Shown here: in pieces, positions 1-8,800 of the stretch
How the letters are laid out: each line of letters opens with the position of its first letter
How positions within the stretch are numbered: position 1 is the first letter of the stretch
Assembly (NCBI GenBank): GCA_934436245.1
Contig: CAKSAM010000026.1
Span: 1 to 36,971 of the forward strand
Direction: 5' to 3'
From: an uncultured Acetatifactor sp.
GTDB lineage: Bacteria; Bacillota; Clostridia; Lachnospirales; Lachnospiraceae
DNA: 36,971 nt
Notes under the pieces: model-generated
Told to the model about the DNA's origin: nothing
Databases searched by the model: none
What the model saw: the letters and a program-made list of their open reading frames with translations, nothing else
Translations under genes and position numbers: made by a program

Positions 1-99
1 TCCAGTGTCATTGCGGTAATGTGTGGTGTGGTTCTGGCCGGCGTGATCATGGGACTGCTCAGCATGGGAGTCTTCGGTGCACTGGGGACTATTTTCTAA
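1..99 (+). CDS. C-terminal fragment of an unidentified membrane protein
   Basis: An open frame runs from the first base to a TAA at 97-99 and gives 32 residues rich in Val, Gly, Leu, Ile and Met, ending in GTIF. It reads like the last transmembrane helix of a membrane protein whose start lies outside the window. The next gene begins 21 bases later with no promoter or terminator visible between them, so the two are probably cotranscribed. The family cannot be named from this piece. Confidence 0.55.
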   Translation, partial: SSVIAVMCGVVLAGVIMGLLSMGVFGALGTIF

Positions 100-120
100 A
101 AAACTGGAGATGCTGTAACT

Positions 121-930
121 ATGGAGAATACAGAAGAAATCTATACAGACTTTGCAAAAGTATATGACGAACTCATGGACAACACCCCTTATGAAATGTG
201 GTGTGAACGACTGGATCAGCTGATCGCAGCTTACGGTGTATCCAGACCTACGCGGGATGCGGAAGGACTTCTGGATTCCGAGCGGAATCTGGTGGTGGAT
301 CTGGGGTGCGGAACGGGCACCCTGACGGAACTGCTGTACCGGAAAGGCTATGACTGCATCGGTGTGGACAATTCCGAGGAGATGCTGGGTATTGCCATGG
401 AGAAAAAGGCAGAGAGCGGTTCGGAGATCCTCTATCTGCATCAGGATATGCGGGAACTGGATCTGTATTCTACTGTGGGTACTGTGATCAGTGTATGCGA
501 CTCCGTGAATTACATTCTGGAGGAAGAGGAACTTTTGCAGGTATTCGGCCTGGTGAATAACTACCTCTATCCCGGCGGTATTTTTATCTTTGATTTTAAT
601 ACAGATTATAAATACCGGGAAGTCATCGGCAATACAACGATTGCAGAGAACCGGGAGGATTGCAGTTTTATCTGGGAGAATTATTATGATCCGGAAGAAG
701 AGATCAATGAATACGATCTGACGATCTTTGTCCAGGAGGAGGGGGAGACCTTCCGCAGATTTACCGAGACCCACCTGCAGCGTGGCTATACCATAGAGCA
801 GATGCGCAGGCTGGTGGAGCAGGCAGGAATGAAAGTCCTTGAAATGATGGATTCCGATACCGGTGAGATGGCAACGCAGACCAGTGAAAGAGTATATATC
901 GTAGCAAAAGAGCAGCAGAAAGAGCTGTAG
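121..930 (+). CDS. class I SAM-dependent methyltransferase
   Basis: The 269-aa product is a soluble, Rossmann-fold methyltransferase that should transfer a methyl group from S-adenosylmethionine to an unknown acceptor. Motif I, VVDLGCGTG, is at residues 58-66. The acidic end of strand 2 is Asp83 in GVDNS, and QDM at 108-110 fits the adenine-contacting loop. The N-terminal IYTDFAKVYDELM is typical of the YqeM/Methyltransf_25 group found in Firmicutes. The length is normal for a stand-alone methyltransferase. A GGAGA-like site lies about 11 bases before the ATG. The gene sits 21 bases before hslO in the same direction, so an operon is likely. The substrate cannot be inferred from the sequence. 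Confidence 0.85.
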   Translation: MENTEEIYTDFAKVYDELMDNTPYEMWCERLDQLIAAYGVSRPTRDAEGLLDSERNLVVDLGCGTGTLTELLYRKGYDCIGVDNSEEMLGIAMEKKAESGSEILYLHQDMRELDLYSTVGTVISVCDSVNYILEEEELLQVFGLVNNYLYPGGIFIFDFNTDYKYREVIGNTTIAENREDCSFIWENYYDPEEEINEYDLTIFVQEEGETFRRFTETHLQRGYTIEQMRRLVEQAGMKVLEMMDSDTGEMATQTSERVYIVAKEQQKEL

Positions 931-951
931 ACAGAAAGGTACGTGGAATAA

Positions 952-1821
952 ATGAAGGATTATATGGTACGTGCAACAGCGGCAGATGCGCAGATCCGGG
1001 CTTTTGCCTGCACGACGAGAGAGACAGTGGAGACGGCAAGGGCGTCCCATAATACCAGCCCTGTGGTAACGGCAGCACTGGGAAGATTACTCAGTGCGGG
1101 AGCCATGATGGGAAGCATGTTAAAGGGTGATGATGAGCTGATCACATTGCAGATCAAGGGAGACGGTCCCGTCGGCGGACTGACGGTCACTGCGGATATG
1201 AACGGTCATGTAAAGGGCTATGCCAATGTGCCTGATGTGATTCTGCCTGCCAATGCCCAGGGGAAACTGGATGTGGGCGGTGCCGTAGGCGCAGGCGTCT
1301 TGAGCGTGATCCGGGACATGGGATTGAAGGATCCTTATGTAGGACAGACCGAGCTGCAGACCGGTGAGATCGCAGAAGATCTGACCTATTATTTTGCGGT
1401 ATCCGAGCAGGTGCCTTCCGTGGTAGGTCTGGGTGTATTGATGAACAGGGATAATACCGTCAGACAGGCCGGTGGATTTATCGTACAGCTGATGCCTTTT
1501 GCAGAAGAGGAAGTGATCAGCAGACTGGAAGAAAATATTAAGAATCTCTCTTCCGTGACTACCATGCTGGATGCCGGGAAGACACCGGAACAGATGCTGG
1601 AAGTACTGTTGGACGGCATGAACCTGGAGGTCACCGATACTCTTCCGGTAGAATTCTCCTGTAACTGCAGCAAGGACAGGGTGAGAAAAGCACTGATCAG
1701 TATCGGAAAAGAAGAATTGCAGTCCATGATCGATGATGGAGAACCCATCGAAGTGAACTGTCACTTCTGCAATAAGAATTATAACTTTACCGTGGATGAA
1801 TTGAAACAGATGATTTCATAA
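952..1821 (+). CDS. hslO: Hsp33 redox-regulated chaperone
   Basis: The 289-aa product is Hsp33, a cytoplasmic holdase chaperone that is inactive while its four cysteines bind zinc and becomes active on oxidation and unfolding. The zinc/redox centre is complete: Cys237-x-Cys239 and Cys270-x-x-Cys273, matching the family pattern CxC...CxxC near the C terminus. The N-terminal part starts DYMVRATAADAQIRAFA, the usual beginning of this family, and the length is normal. The ATG is 21 bases after the methyltransferase stop, with a GAAAGG site upstream. It is followed by nadE after 39 bases. Identification is firm. Confidence 0.97.
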   Translation: MKDYMVRATAADAQIRAFACTTRETVETARASHNTSPVVTAALGRLLSAGAMMGSMLKGDDELITLQIKGDGPVGGLTVTADMNGHVKGYANVPDVILPANAQGKLDVGGAVGAGVLSVIRDMGLKDPYVGQTELQTGEIAEDLTYYFAVSEQVPSVVGLGVLMNRDNTVRQAGGFIVQLMPFAEEEVISRLEENIKNLSSVTTMLDAGKTPEQMLEVLLDGMNLEVTDTLPVEFSCNCSKDRVRKALISIGKEELQSMIDDGEPIEVNCHFCNKNYNFTVDELKQMIS

Positions 1822-1848
1822 TGGATACAGCAAAATGGATACAGCAAA
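1821..1848 (+). repeat. 14-base perfect tandem duplication between hslO and nadE
   Basis: The sequence ATGGATACAGCAAA occurs twice in a row, at 1821-1834 and 1835-1848, in the 39-base gap between hslO and nadE. The first copy overlaps the last base of the hslO stop. The second copy is followed directly by the GCGAGG site that serves nadE. It looks like a recent slippage or duplication event, and no function is evident. Confidence 0.8.
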
Positions 1849-1860
1849 GCGAGGAAGCTT

Positions 1861-3771
1861 ATGAAACAGGGATTTGTCAAGGCAGCATCCGCCACACCGT
1901 CGATCCGGGTGGCGGATCCGGTCTATAATGCACAGGCAATCTGTGCGCAGGCAAAAGAGGCAGCAGAGCATGGAGCGAAGATCGTGGTGTTTCCGGAGTT
2001 ATGTATTACCGGATACACCTGTAACGATCTTTTTTTGCAAAATCTTCTGCTGGAGAAGGCAAAGGAGGCACTGCTGACCATTGCGAAAGAGACTGGAGAA
2101 CTGAAAGCGTTGTTTTTCGTGGGACTTCCCGTGGAGAAGGACGGGCATCTCTATAATGTGGCGGCGGTTCTGTATCAGGGAAGAATCCTCGGGATGATTC
2201 CCAAGAAAAATATTCCCATGTACGCAGAGTTCTATGAGGGCAGATATTTTACCCCGGGAGAAGAAAACGTAACGAATTACTGCCTGGGAGGACAGGAGAT
2301 TCCTTTTGGAACGAATCTTCTGTTTCGCTGCGAAGAACTCCCGGAACTGGTCTTGGGGTGTGAAATCTGTGAAGATCTGTGGGTGGCGGAATCGCCTTCT
2401 ACCGCTCATGCACTGATGGGCGCTACGGTCATTGCCAATCTGTCGGCTTCCAATGAGACAGTGTCCAAGGATGATTACCGGGAGCTTTTGGTCAGATCTA
2501 CCAGTGCAAGACTTCTGTGCGGGTATATCTATACCTCCGCCGGAAGCGGGGAATCCACACAGGATCTGGTATTCGGAGGCCATGATCTGATCGCAGAAAA
2601 CGGAACATTACTGGCACGGTCTTCCCGCTTTTCTACAGGGATCCTCTACGGGGATCTGGATGTGTTTAAGATAAACAGTGAACGCAGAAGAATGGGCACC
2701 TTTGGCAAACGGCCGTTAAGACCCTATCTTACCATTCCTTTTTCTATGGAACTGACTGAGACGAAGCTGGACCGGAAGTTCGCCGCACATCCCTTTGTAC
2801 CGGAAGACATGGAAGAACGGAACCAAAGATGCGAGGATATTTTATCGATTCAGGCCTATGGACTGAAAAAACGATATGAACATATCGGATGCAAAACAGC
2901 GGTTCTGGGAATTTCCGGTGGACTGGATTCCACACTTGCACTTTTAGTGACGGTGCGTACTTTCGACTTACTGGGACTTCCCAGAGAGGGAATTATTGCG
3001 GTGACAATGCCCTGCTTCGGTACAACGGGCCGGACTTATGAGAATGCCTGTCTGCTGGCAAAGACTTTGGGGACTACGCTGCGAGAGATAGATATCCGGG
3101 AAGCAGTGACCGGACATTTTGCGGATATCGGGCAGGATATGGAGTGCCATGATGTCACCTATGAGAACGGACAGGCCAGAGAGCGTACCCAGGTGCTCAT
3201 GGATATTGCGAATAAGGAGAATGCTCTGGTCATCGGCACAGGAGACATGTCGGAACTGGCGTTAGGGTGGGCTACTTATAACGGAGACCATATGTCCATG
3301 TATGGTGTCAATGCCGGAGTGCCCAAGACTCTGGTGAGACATCTGGTGGATTATTACGCTGATACCTGCAATAATACAGAACTTACCACAGTACTGAAGG
3401 ATGTGCTGGATACACCGGTGAGCCCGGAACTGCTCCCACCGGTGGAGGGAAACATCGCACAGAAGACGGAAGATCTGGTAGGCCCCTACGAACTGCACGA
3501 CTTCTTCTTATATTATATGCTGCGGTGTGGTTATGCGCCGGACAAGGTCTACCGGATTGCGAGAGAGACCTTCGAAGGAAAATATGACGATCCCACGATC
3601 CTGAAGTGGCTGAAGAATTTTTACCGGAGATTTTTCGCCCAGCAGTTTAAGCGTTCCTGCCTGCCGGATGGGCCGAAGGTGGGAAGTGTGGCGCTGTCTC
3701 CCAGAGGAGATTTAAGGATGCCATCCGATGCCTGCGCAAGGATCTGGCTGGAACAGCTGGAGAAAATATAA
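1861..3771 (+). CDS. nadE: glutamine-dependent NAD+ synthetase
   Basis: The 636-aa enzyme makes NAD+ from nicotinic acid adenine dinucleotide, ATP and glutamine-derived ammonia, the last step of NAD synthesis. It has the long two-domain architecture. The N-terminal nitrilase-type glutaminase (about 1-290) carries the triad Glu46 (FPELCITGY), Lys115 (IPKKNIP) and Cys170 (EICEDLW). The C-terminal ATP-pyrophosphatase domain (about 320-636) has the PP-loop SGGLDS at 352-357. All catalytic residues are present, so the enzyme should use glutamine rather than free ammonia. The ATG has a GCGAGG site 7 bases upstream. It is the last gene of the plus-strand series starting before the window. Confidence 0.97.
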   Translation: MKQGFVKAASATPSIRVADPVYNAQAICAQAKEAAEHGAKIVVFPELCITGYTCNDLFLQNLLLEKAKEALLTIAKETGELKALFFVGLPVEKDGHLYNVAAVLYQGRILGMIPKKNIPMYAEFYEGRYFTPGEENVTNYCLGGQEIPFGTNLLFRCEELPELVLGCEICEDLWVAESPSTAHALMGATVIANLSASNETVSKDDYRELLVRSTSARLLCGYIYTSAGSGESTQDLVFGGHDLIAENGTLLARSSRFSTGILYGDLDVFKINSERRRMGTFGKRPLRPYLTIPFSMELTETKLDRKFAAHPFVPEDMEERNQRCEDILSIQAYGLKKRYEHIGCKTAVLGISGGLDSTLALLVTVRTFDLLGLPREGIIAVTMPCFGTTGRTYENACLLAKTLGTTLREIDIREAVTGHFADIGQDMECHDVTYENGQARERTQVLMDIANKENALVIGTGDMSELALGWATYNGDHMSMYGVNAGVPKTLVRHLVDYYADTCNNTELTTVLKDVLDTPVSPELLPPVEGNIAQKTEDLVGPYELHDFFLYYMLRCGYAPDKVYRIARETFEGKYDDPTILKWLKNFYRRFFAQQFKRSCLPDGPKVGSVALSPRGDLRMPSDACARIWLEQLEKI

Positions 3772-3791
3772 AAATATTGTTAAAAAAACAT

Positions 3792-3816
3792 AGAAATTCT
3801 TAATTTTCTGTTTTTT
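3792..3816 (+). terminator. weak AT-rich terminator candidate after nadE
   Basis: An AT-rich imperfect hairpin (AGAAATT at 3792-3798 with AATTTTCT at 3802-3809, one bulge) is followed by G and six T at 3811-3816. The stem is weak, but the position and T tract fit an intrinsic terminator 20 bases after the nadE stop. Confidence 0.4.
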
Positions 3817-3818
3817 AC

Positions 3819-3847
3819 TTGAAATGGAAAACGGGAAATCGTATATT
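3819..3847 (+). promoter_or_regulatory. sigma-A promoter of the small HTH gene
   Basis: TTGAAA at 3819-3824, a 17-base spacer and TATATT at 3842-3847 make a near-consensus vegetative promoter 41 bases before the ATG at 3888. The same TTG can be read as an in-frame start, but its place in a -35 box argues against that. Confidence 0.75.
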
Positions 3848-3887
3848 AGAGCTATATCAAATATGGAGGATACGTGGAGGAATAAAT

Positions 3888-4238
3888 ATGACTAAGGCGG
3901 AAATTTTAAAAAAGGAAATTTTAAGACAGTATCGTAGTGTCAGACAGTTCGCTATGGAAATGAATATTCCCTATAGCACGCTGGTAACTGCTCTGGAACG
4001 TGGAATAGAGGGAATGGCGTACGGAACAGTGATTAAAATGTGTGACAAGCTGAGTCTGAATCCGGTAGATTTTTCTTCGCTGGAGAGAGATGCTTCTCTG
4101 GGAGCGCAGCTTCTTGAAAATCGTGTCATGCAGAATTATGTGAAACTGAATCAGGTGGGACGGGATAAGATCCTGGAATTGATGGATGATTTTGTACAGA
4201 TTGATAAATACAAGGCAAAATCCAAAAAAACAAAATAA
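3888..4238 (+). CDS. small helix-turn-helix (XRE-like) DNA-binding protein
   Basis: The 116-aa product is probably a cytoplasmic transcriptional regulator. Residues about 5-60 have the pattern of a Cro/CI-type helix-turn-helix: SVRQFAMEMNIPYSTLVTALERG, then a third helix and the LSLNPVDF segment that often closes these domains. The remaining ~55 residues are charged and end in a Lys-rich tail. The ATG at 3888 is chosen because GTGGAGG lies 7 bases upstream and a promoter ends at 3847; the frame continues upstream to a TTG, which belongs to the -35 box. It converges on the FliD-like gene. Its target is unknown. The name refers to the fold only. Confidence 0.75.
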   Translation: MTKAEILKKEILRQYRSVRQFAMEMNIPYSTLVTALERGIEGMAYGTVIKMCDKLSLNPVDFSSLERDASLGAQLLENRVMQNYVKLNQVGRDKILELMDDFVQIDKYKAKSKKTK

Positions 4239-4244
4239 GACAAT

Positions 4245-4294
4245 AACAATAACAGCTACTGTAGTGATTCCAAATGGGATCAACAGTAGCTGTT
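4245..4294 (-). terminator. 12-bp inverted repeat overlapping the end of the FliD-like gene
   Basis: AACAGCTACTGT (4251-4262) and ACAGTAGCTGTT (4283-4294) form a perfect 12-bp stem with a 20-base loop. On the minus strand the first arm is made from the last sense codons of the FliD-like gene, the stop codon lies in the loop, and the second arm is followed by a T-rich stretch. This fits a terminator for the minus-strand gene. The same stem may also stop the convergent HTH gene, though the T tract is missing on that side. Confidence 0.6.
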
Positions 4295-5575
4295 AAACAT
4301 CATACCGCTGTAGGCACTGGTGATATAAGGACTGGCAAAATTGTGACCTGGGTTTTTATAGGCCACTATTTTTTTGTCTACATAATCCATAGGATTCAAA
4401 GCAACCTGATCACTCTTGTGCAGAAGCGAGTTACTGAATTCCTTTAAAACATTGAAACCAGACAGGTCATTTCCAGATTCTGTAGCAGCCTGCTGCAATT
4501 CTTCGTCATTGACAGAGAGAATACCATCGTCCTGCAGATGCATTCCCATGCTTTCGAGAGAACTGCCATAACGGGAAGCAATCGAAGAAAACTCCCGGAT
4601 CAATTGTCTGCTTCGTGACTGCGTCTCCAGATAAGAAGATGCTGTCTTTATGAATTCATTGTAACTGCCTACTAATTGTACAATATTGTCTGTAATGGAT
4701 TCTGTATCAGTCTTCAGACCGATATGAGTGGATCTGCCATCGGGACTAATGGCTTTTAACTGCACATCAAATAGTTTTCCCACCGTGAAATGATTGGAGG
4801 AAGCGGTACGCTCTTCCCCATTGATAAGAAAACTTGCATTGTCGGCAGAATGACTGACATAATTTAAGCCCAGATAGTCCACAACTCCGGAGGTCTTGCT
4901 GGTATGTTCGTCACTCACACGGAAATGGTAAGCTTTTCCGCTGGGGATACCGGTGGCATCCGAGGTCAGACGGAGCGCATAACGGGAATCGGATTCTGCC
5001 ACATCTGCCGTGATGCCGATATCGGCATTATTGATCAGACGGGACAGCCGCTCCATGATCTGCCGGTTGGTATCTCCCTCACCAATATTGAACTGGAATT
5101 CATAATTCATATCATTGATTGCAATATCAAAAGAGTAGGTTGCAGGAGAAAGCGTGGCGGCCAGATCCGGAAGAAAATAACCCAGATTCTCCTGGGGGGT
5201 GGCAAGCTGTTTCACTTCAATATCAAATTCCGGAGAAGCTCCAGCAGTGGTATCGGAGCCTATGTAAGAGGCTTCCACGATATCATCATCTGTGGAGTAG
5301 GCACTCTTTTTCCGGAACAGTCCATCCGTCTCCAGACCACCGATCTGCGCAATCGTGTTGTGCAGTTCACGGGCATTCTCTTTCACATCCACAGCATAAT
5401 GCTGCGTATCCTTACTGGTAGTGGGAAGATACCAGGGAGCATCCTTGTTCAGCTTCACGATGGAATTGTATACACTGCGAAGCTCACTCTTTTTATGAGT
5501 ATCATATTTGGTAATCTGCCTTGATGCATAGGTGGTCAGATAATTATTATAGACAGTGTTCATGATCGCACTCAT
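4280..5575 (-). CDS. FliD-like (flagellar filament cap family) protein, orphan
   Basis: The 431-aa product resembles FliD, the cap protein that folds flagellin at the filament tip. The best match is the middle part: LGLNYVSHSADNASFLINGE, then ERTASSNHFTVGKLFDVQL, matching the FliD pattern of A-x-DA-x-F-x-x-[ND]G followed by SSN and a leucine-rich strand. Later YNEFI and the terminal DDGILSVNDEEL also fit. The N terminus (NNYLTTYASRQITKYDTHKK) lacks the long coiled coil of classical FliD. The C-terminal end YSGMMFNSYC also does not look classical. The start at 5575 is set by AAAGGAGAT 5 bases upstream; a longer frame begins at 5608 without such a site. No other flagellar gene is present in the window. 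It could be a specialised relative rather than the true cap. Confidence 0.6.
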   Translation of the reverse strand: MSAIMNTVYNNYLTTYASRQITKYDTHKKSELRSVYNSIVKLNKDAPWYLPTTSKDTQHYAVDVKENARELHNTIAQIGGLETDGLFRKKSAYSTDDDIVEASYIGSDTTAGASPEFDIEVKQLATPQENLGYFLPDLAATLSPATYSFDIAINDMNYEFQFNIGEGDTNRQIMERLSRLINNADIGITADVAESDSRYALRLTSDATGIPSGKAYHFRVSDEHTSKTSGVVDYLGLNYVSHSADNASFLINGEERTASSNHFTVGKLFDVQLKAISPDGRSTHIGLKTDTESITDNIVQLVGSYNEFIKTASSYLETQSRSRQLIREFSSIASRYGSSLESMGMHLQDDGILSVNDEELQQAATESGNDLSGFNVLKEFSNSLLHKSDQVALNPMDYVDKKIVAYKNPGHNFASPYITSAYSGMMFNSYC

Positions 5576-5643
5576 AGGTATCTCCTTTCTTCCCTGTGGA
5601 TAGTTCACGGGGTAATCATCCAGTCCCCCACTTTTATGCGACC

Positions 5644-5672
5644 ATTATAGCATAATCAATAGGTAGAAACAA
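5644..5672 (-). promoter_or_regulatory. promoter of the FliD-like gene
   Basis: Read on the minus strand, TTGTTT (5672-5667), a 17-base spacer and TATAAT (5649-5644) form a promoter, strengthened by an extended -10 TGC just before TATAAT. It is 69 bases upstream of the start at 5575. It looks like a vegetative promoter, not the flagellar sigma-28 type expected for a late flagellar gene. Confidence 0.75.
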
Positions 5673-5732
5673 GAAAAACAGTGGGATTATATTTCACCAT
5701 TTTTCTTATTTTTTTTATTCAAAGGACTGGAC

Positions 5733-5750
5733 TCGTCCCTTAGGGGACGA
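5733..5750 (+). other. small hairpin in the region before the 1589-aa surface gene
   Basis: TCGTCCC (5733-5739), loop TTAG, GGGACGA (5744-5750) form a perfect 7-bp stem about 90 bases before the surface protein start. No T tract follows, so it is not an obvious terminator. It may be an operator or part of the 5' leader. A TATAAC at 5762-5767 could be a -10 box, but I see no matching -35. Confidence 0.4.
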
Positions 5751-5837
5751 TGTATGATTGGTATAACAAAGAGTAATCCGCATAAAAATATGCCTGTGAT
5801 TTACAGCTACAAAAGATGGAAAGGAATAGAGACACCT

Positions 5838-8800
5838 ATGAAGACAAAAGGATGGAAAGTGAAAAAAGGGATAGTGCGCATGGCAGCAACGGCTATGCTT
5901 CTGGGATTGCTTCCCATGACACCCGCGAATACGCTGACGGTGCAGGCTCAAAATAACACGCCCAGTGTGACAACTTATGCATCGAAGGAACAACTTATGA
6001 CTGCGTTTACCCCGGGAACTGAAAATGCGGCAATCGGCACGCTGGAATTTGGTAAGGATGAAAATGAAAATACAATGACCTGGTATATCTTAGGCAAGGA
6101 TACCGGTGTGGAGGGAGATAATATTGCCATTTTTGCCACAGCTCCGATCATGCAGAGTAAGATGTTTTGGGAAAATTATAATAATATAGATAAATTGAGT
6201 GAGTGTGATTATGGAGGTAAGACTGTAACTCATGTGTATCAAACCCATTATGGAGTATCTGCTATACGCAATGAGTTAAAAGGACTGGCAACGAATGAAA
6301 GCTATTTTTCAGCTACGGAACAGTCCCTGATGAATGCAACGAAGATTAGAACGTGGGATAGATACTCAGACCTTTATTATACTGTAGCGGATAAGTTGTA
6401 CTTGCTGGCGTGTGCACAACTTAATCCGGGTACCGGGGGTGGTACCGCCCTTTGGGCAGGAAGTGGTGATCAGATAGTGCTTTCTATGAATTCGTATTGG
6501 AGCAGCGGTAAATATTTTTGGCTTCGTACACCGAAAGATGATATTTTTGTGTGGTTTGCTGTACCAGGCGAAAGGTATTATGATCATTCATCCTCGTTAG
6601 TGGATTCTGGGGAAGTTAACAAGGGTTACCCTAATGGCTTTTCCGTTCGTCCGGCAGCCAACCTGAATCTGTCCTCCGTTCTCTTTGCATCCTCTGTGCC
6701 GGTGGTTTCGCTTACAAACGATGTACCACAGGAAAAGATACTGTACGCGAAAGATGCCGATCCTATGACTCTTAGGATGGACGGAAGTGGAAAACAGATT
6801 GGAACTGTCAGCTATAATAACAATAGAAAAGTGATCACGGTCGAGCGGGATGATGCGACAATAGCAAAGGAAGTGCGGCTTGTAATACAAGGCAAAGATT
6901 CCTTGGATTACTACTACATGGTAAAGCTTCCCGAAACCCAGGAGACAACCTATGACTTTTCTACTCTGTCCTCTACTCCTGACTGGTTGAAGGAAGCTGA
7001 CCTGTCAGAGTGCAGGATCTGGCTGGAGATGACAGAGGGTGGTGTAACCTATGCGGTGAATGCTGAATATAAGGAAGCTTTTCAGGCACCTACAGTGTAT
7101 GCTATGAATATCGGTACAGCACCGTTGTATAAGGTTTCTTACGGATGGAACGAAACAGAGGGGGTACAGGTATCTTATGGAAGTGAATCTGCCCTGTACC
7201 ATGTGCTTGACAAGGATGATGAAAGCGTATTGCTGCATGGTGATGGCAAGAAGACCATGACGTTTGCTTCCTCCGGTAACCAATGGAGCGGCAGTGCAGC
7301 AGAAACATGGCTGAATGGTGATTATTATACAACTGCCTTCAGTAAGCTGGAGAGATCAGCGATAAAAAACACAACGCTCAGCGACAGAGCGGACTATACT
7401 ATAAGAAGGACGAACTATAACGACAAGACGGCAGAAGACCATATCTTTTTGCTCAGCGCATACGAGGCTGACAAATTGTATGAGGATGCCTGTGAAAGAA
7501 AACAGGACACATCCTGGTGGCTGCGCTCTGCCGACTCGACTGACAGCACTAAGGTTGCAACGGTCAATGCAGAGGGCAAAATAGAGAGCAGTCCGGTTAC
7601 TACAGACCAGATAAAAGTAAGCCCTGCTTTTCGTCTGGATTTATCTGCCGTGCTGTTTACCACTGCGAAGGGTGAGAACAAGACGTCCTCTGTAAGTGAG
7701 AGGAATGAGAAAGCATATACAGATGCTAAGATCTGGAGGCTGACCCTGAAGGATGACAGGAAAACAATTGGAGTGCAGGAGGATAAGCGTGTATCAAGAT
7801 ATCCTAACGGGACGATTGAGGTTCCTTATCAGTATACGGATAATGCGTCCGGGGAAGAGAAGGTGAACCAGATATCCGTAATGATCACGGATAAGCCGTA
7901 TGGGGATGAGGGAGCAAAGATCCAGTACTACGGAGCATTGAAGGGACTGGAGTCATCTCCGGAATCTACCGGCACCGGTACGTTTTTTCTTCCGTATAAT
8001 CTGAGGAGTAAGACCTTAGGCACTGGCTATCATTTATATCTTCTTGCGGAGCATGTAAGCGATGCAGGCGCAACAGATTATGCGAGTGCTCCTTATGAAA
8101 TTACAGAGTTCAGCACCACATCTACGTTGGACATTTCTTCTATTGAAGTTACAGACATCGACCCACCGGTAGCAGGAGAAGAACTTGATACGGAAGCAAC
8201 CTGTACAACGGAACATGTAAGTGTTAAGAATATTAGCTGGATAACATCAACCGGTAGGCCTGTAACAACTACAACTGCAGGGTATAACACAGGCTATGTC
8301 GCAGACATTACCTTACAAGCAGACGATGGCTATGCATTTAATGATACTATTACCAACGGGACATTCCAAGCAAAAGTGGTATATATTGACGCGGCAGGAC
8401 AGAAGCATGTCATTTATGGGCGTATTAGTAAAGACACATATAGGACGGTCATATTGAGAGTTGATTTTAACGACACGGAAAAAGATAAGCTTGAAAGTAT
8501 TCCCGCTCCGGAGCCGCTCTATGTGTCAAACGGAACCTCCTGGGATGACATAGAGAGCCAATTGCCCACAAAGATAGCTATTGTGACAGAAGGTAAATCG
8601 GTATCAACGGCAGACGTGAAGTGGGAGATCTCGGAGGCGAAGAAAAGTTACGATCGGAATTCGCCTGCAAGGCAGACGTTTACATTAACGGGAACCGTGA
8701 CACCGTACAATATTGATCAGAATGGTGTCGATTGCACGGTGAAGATGGATGTGATCGTGAAAGCGGAGAATCAGGTGGAAAAACCCAAGGCGGATCCGGC

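Noticed and set aside
3819..3887. N-terminal extension of the HTH gene from a TTG
   Set aside because: The TTG is part of the -35 box and the ATG at 3888 has a strong ribosome site.
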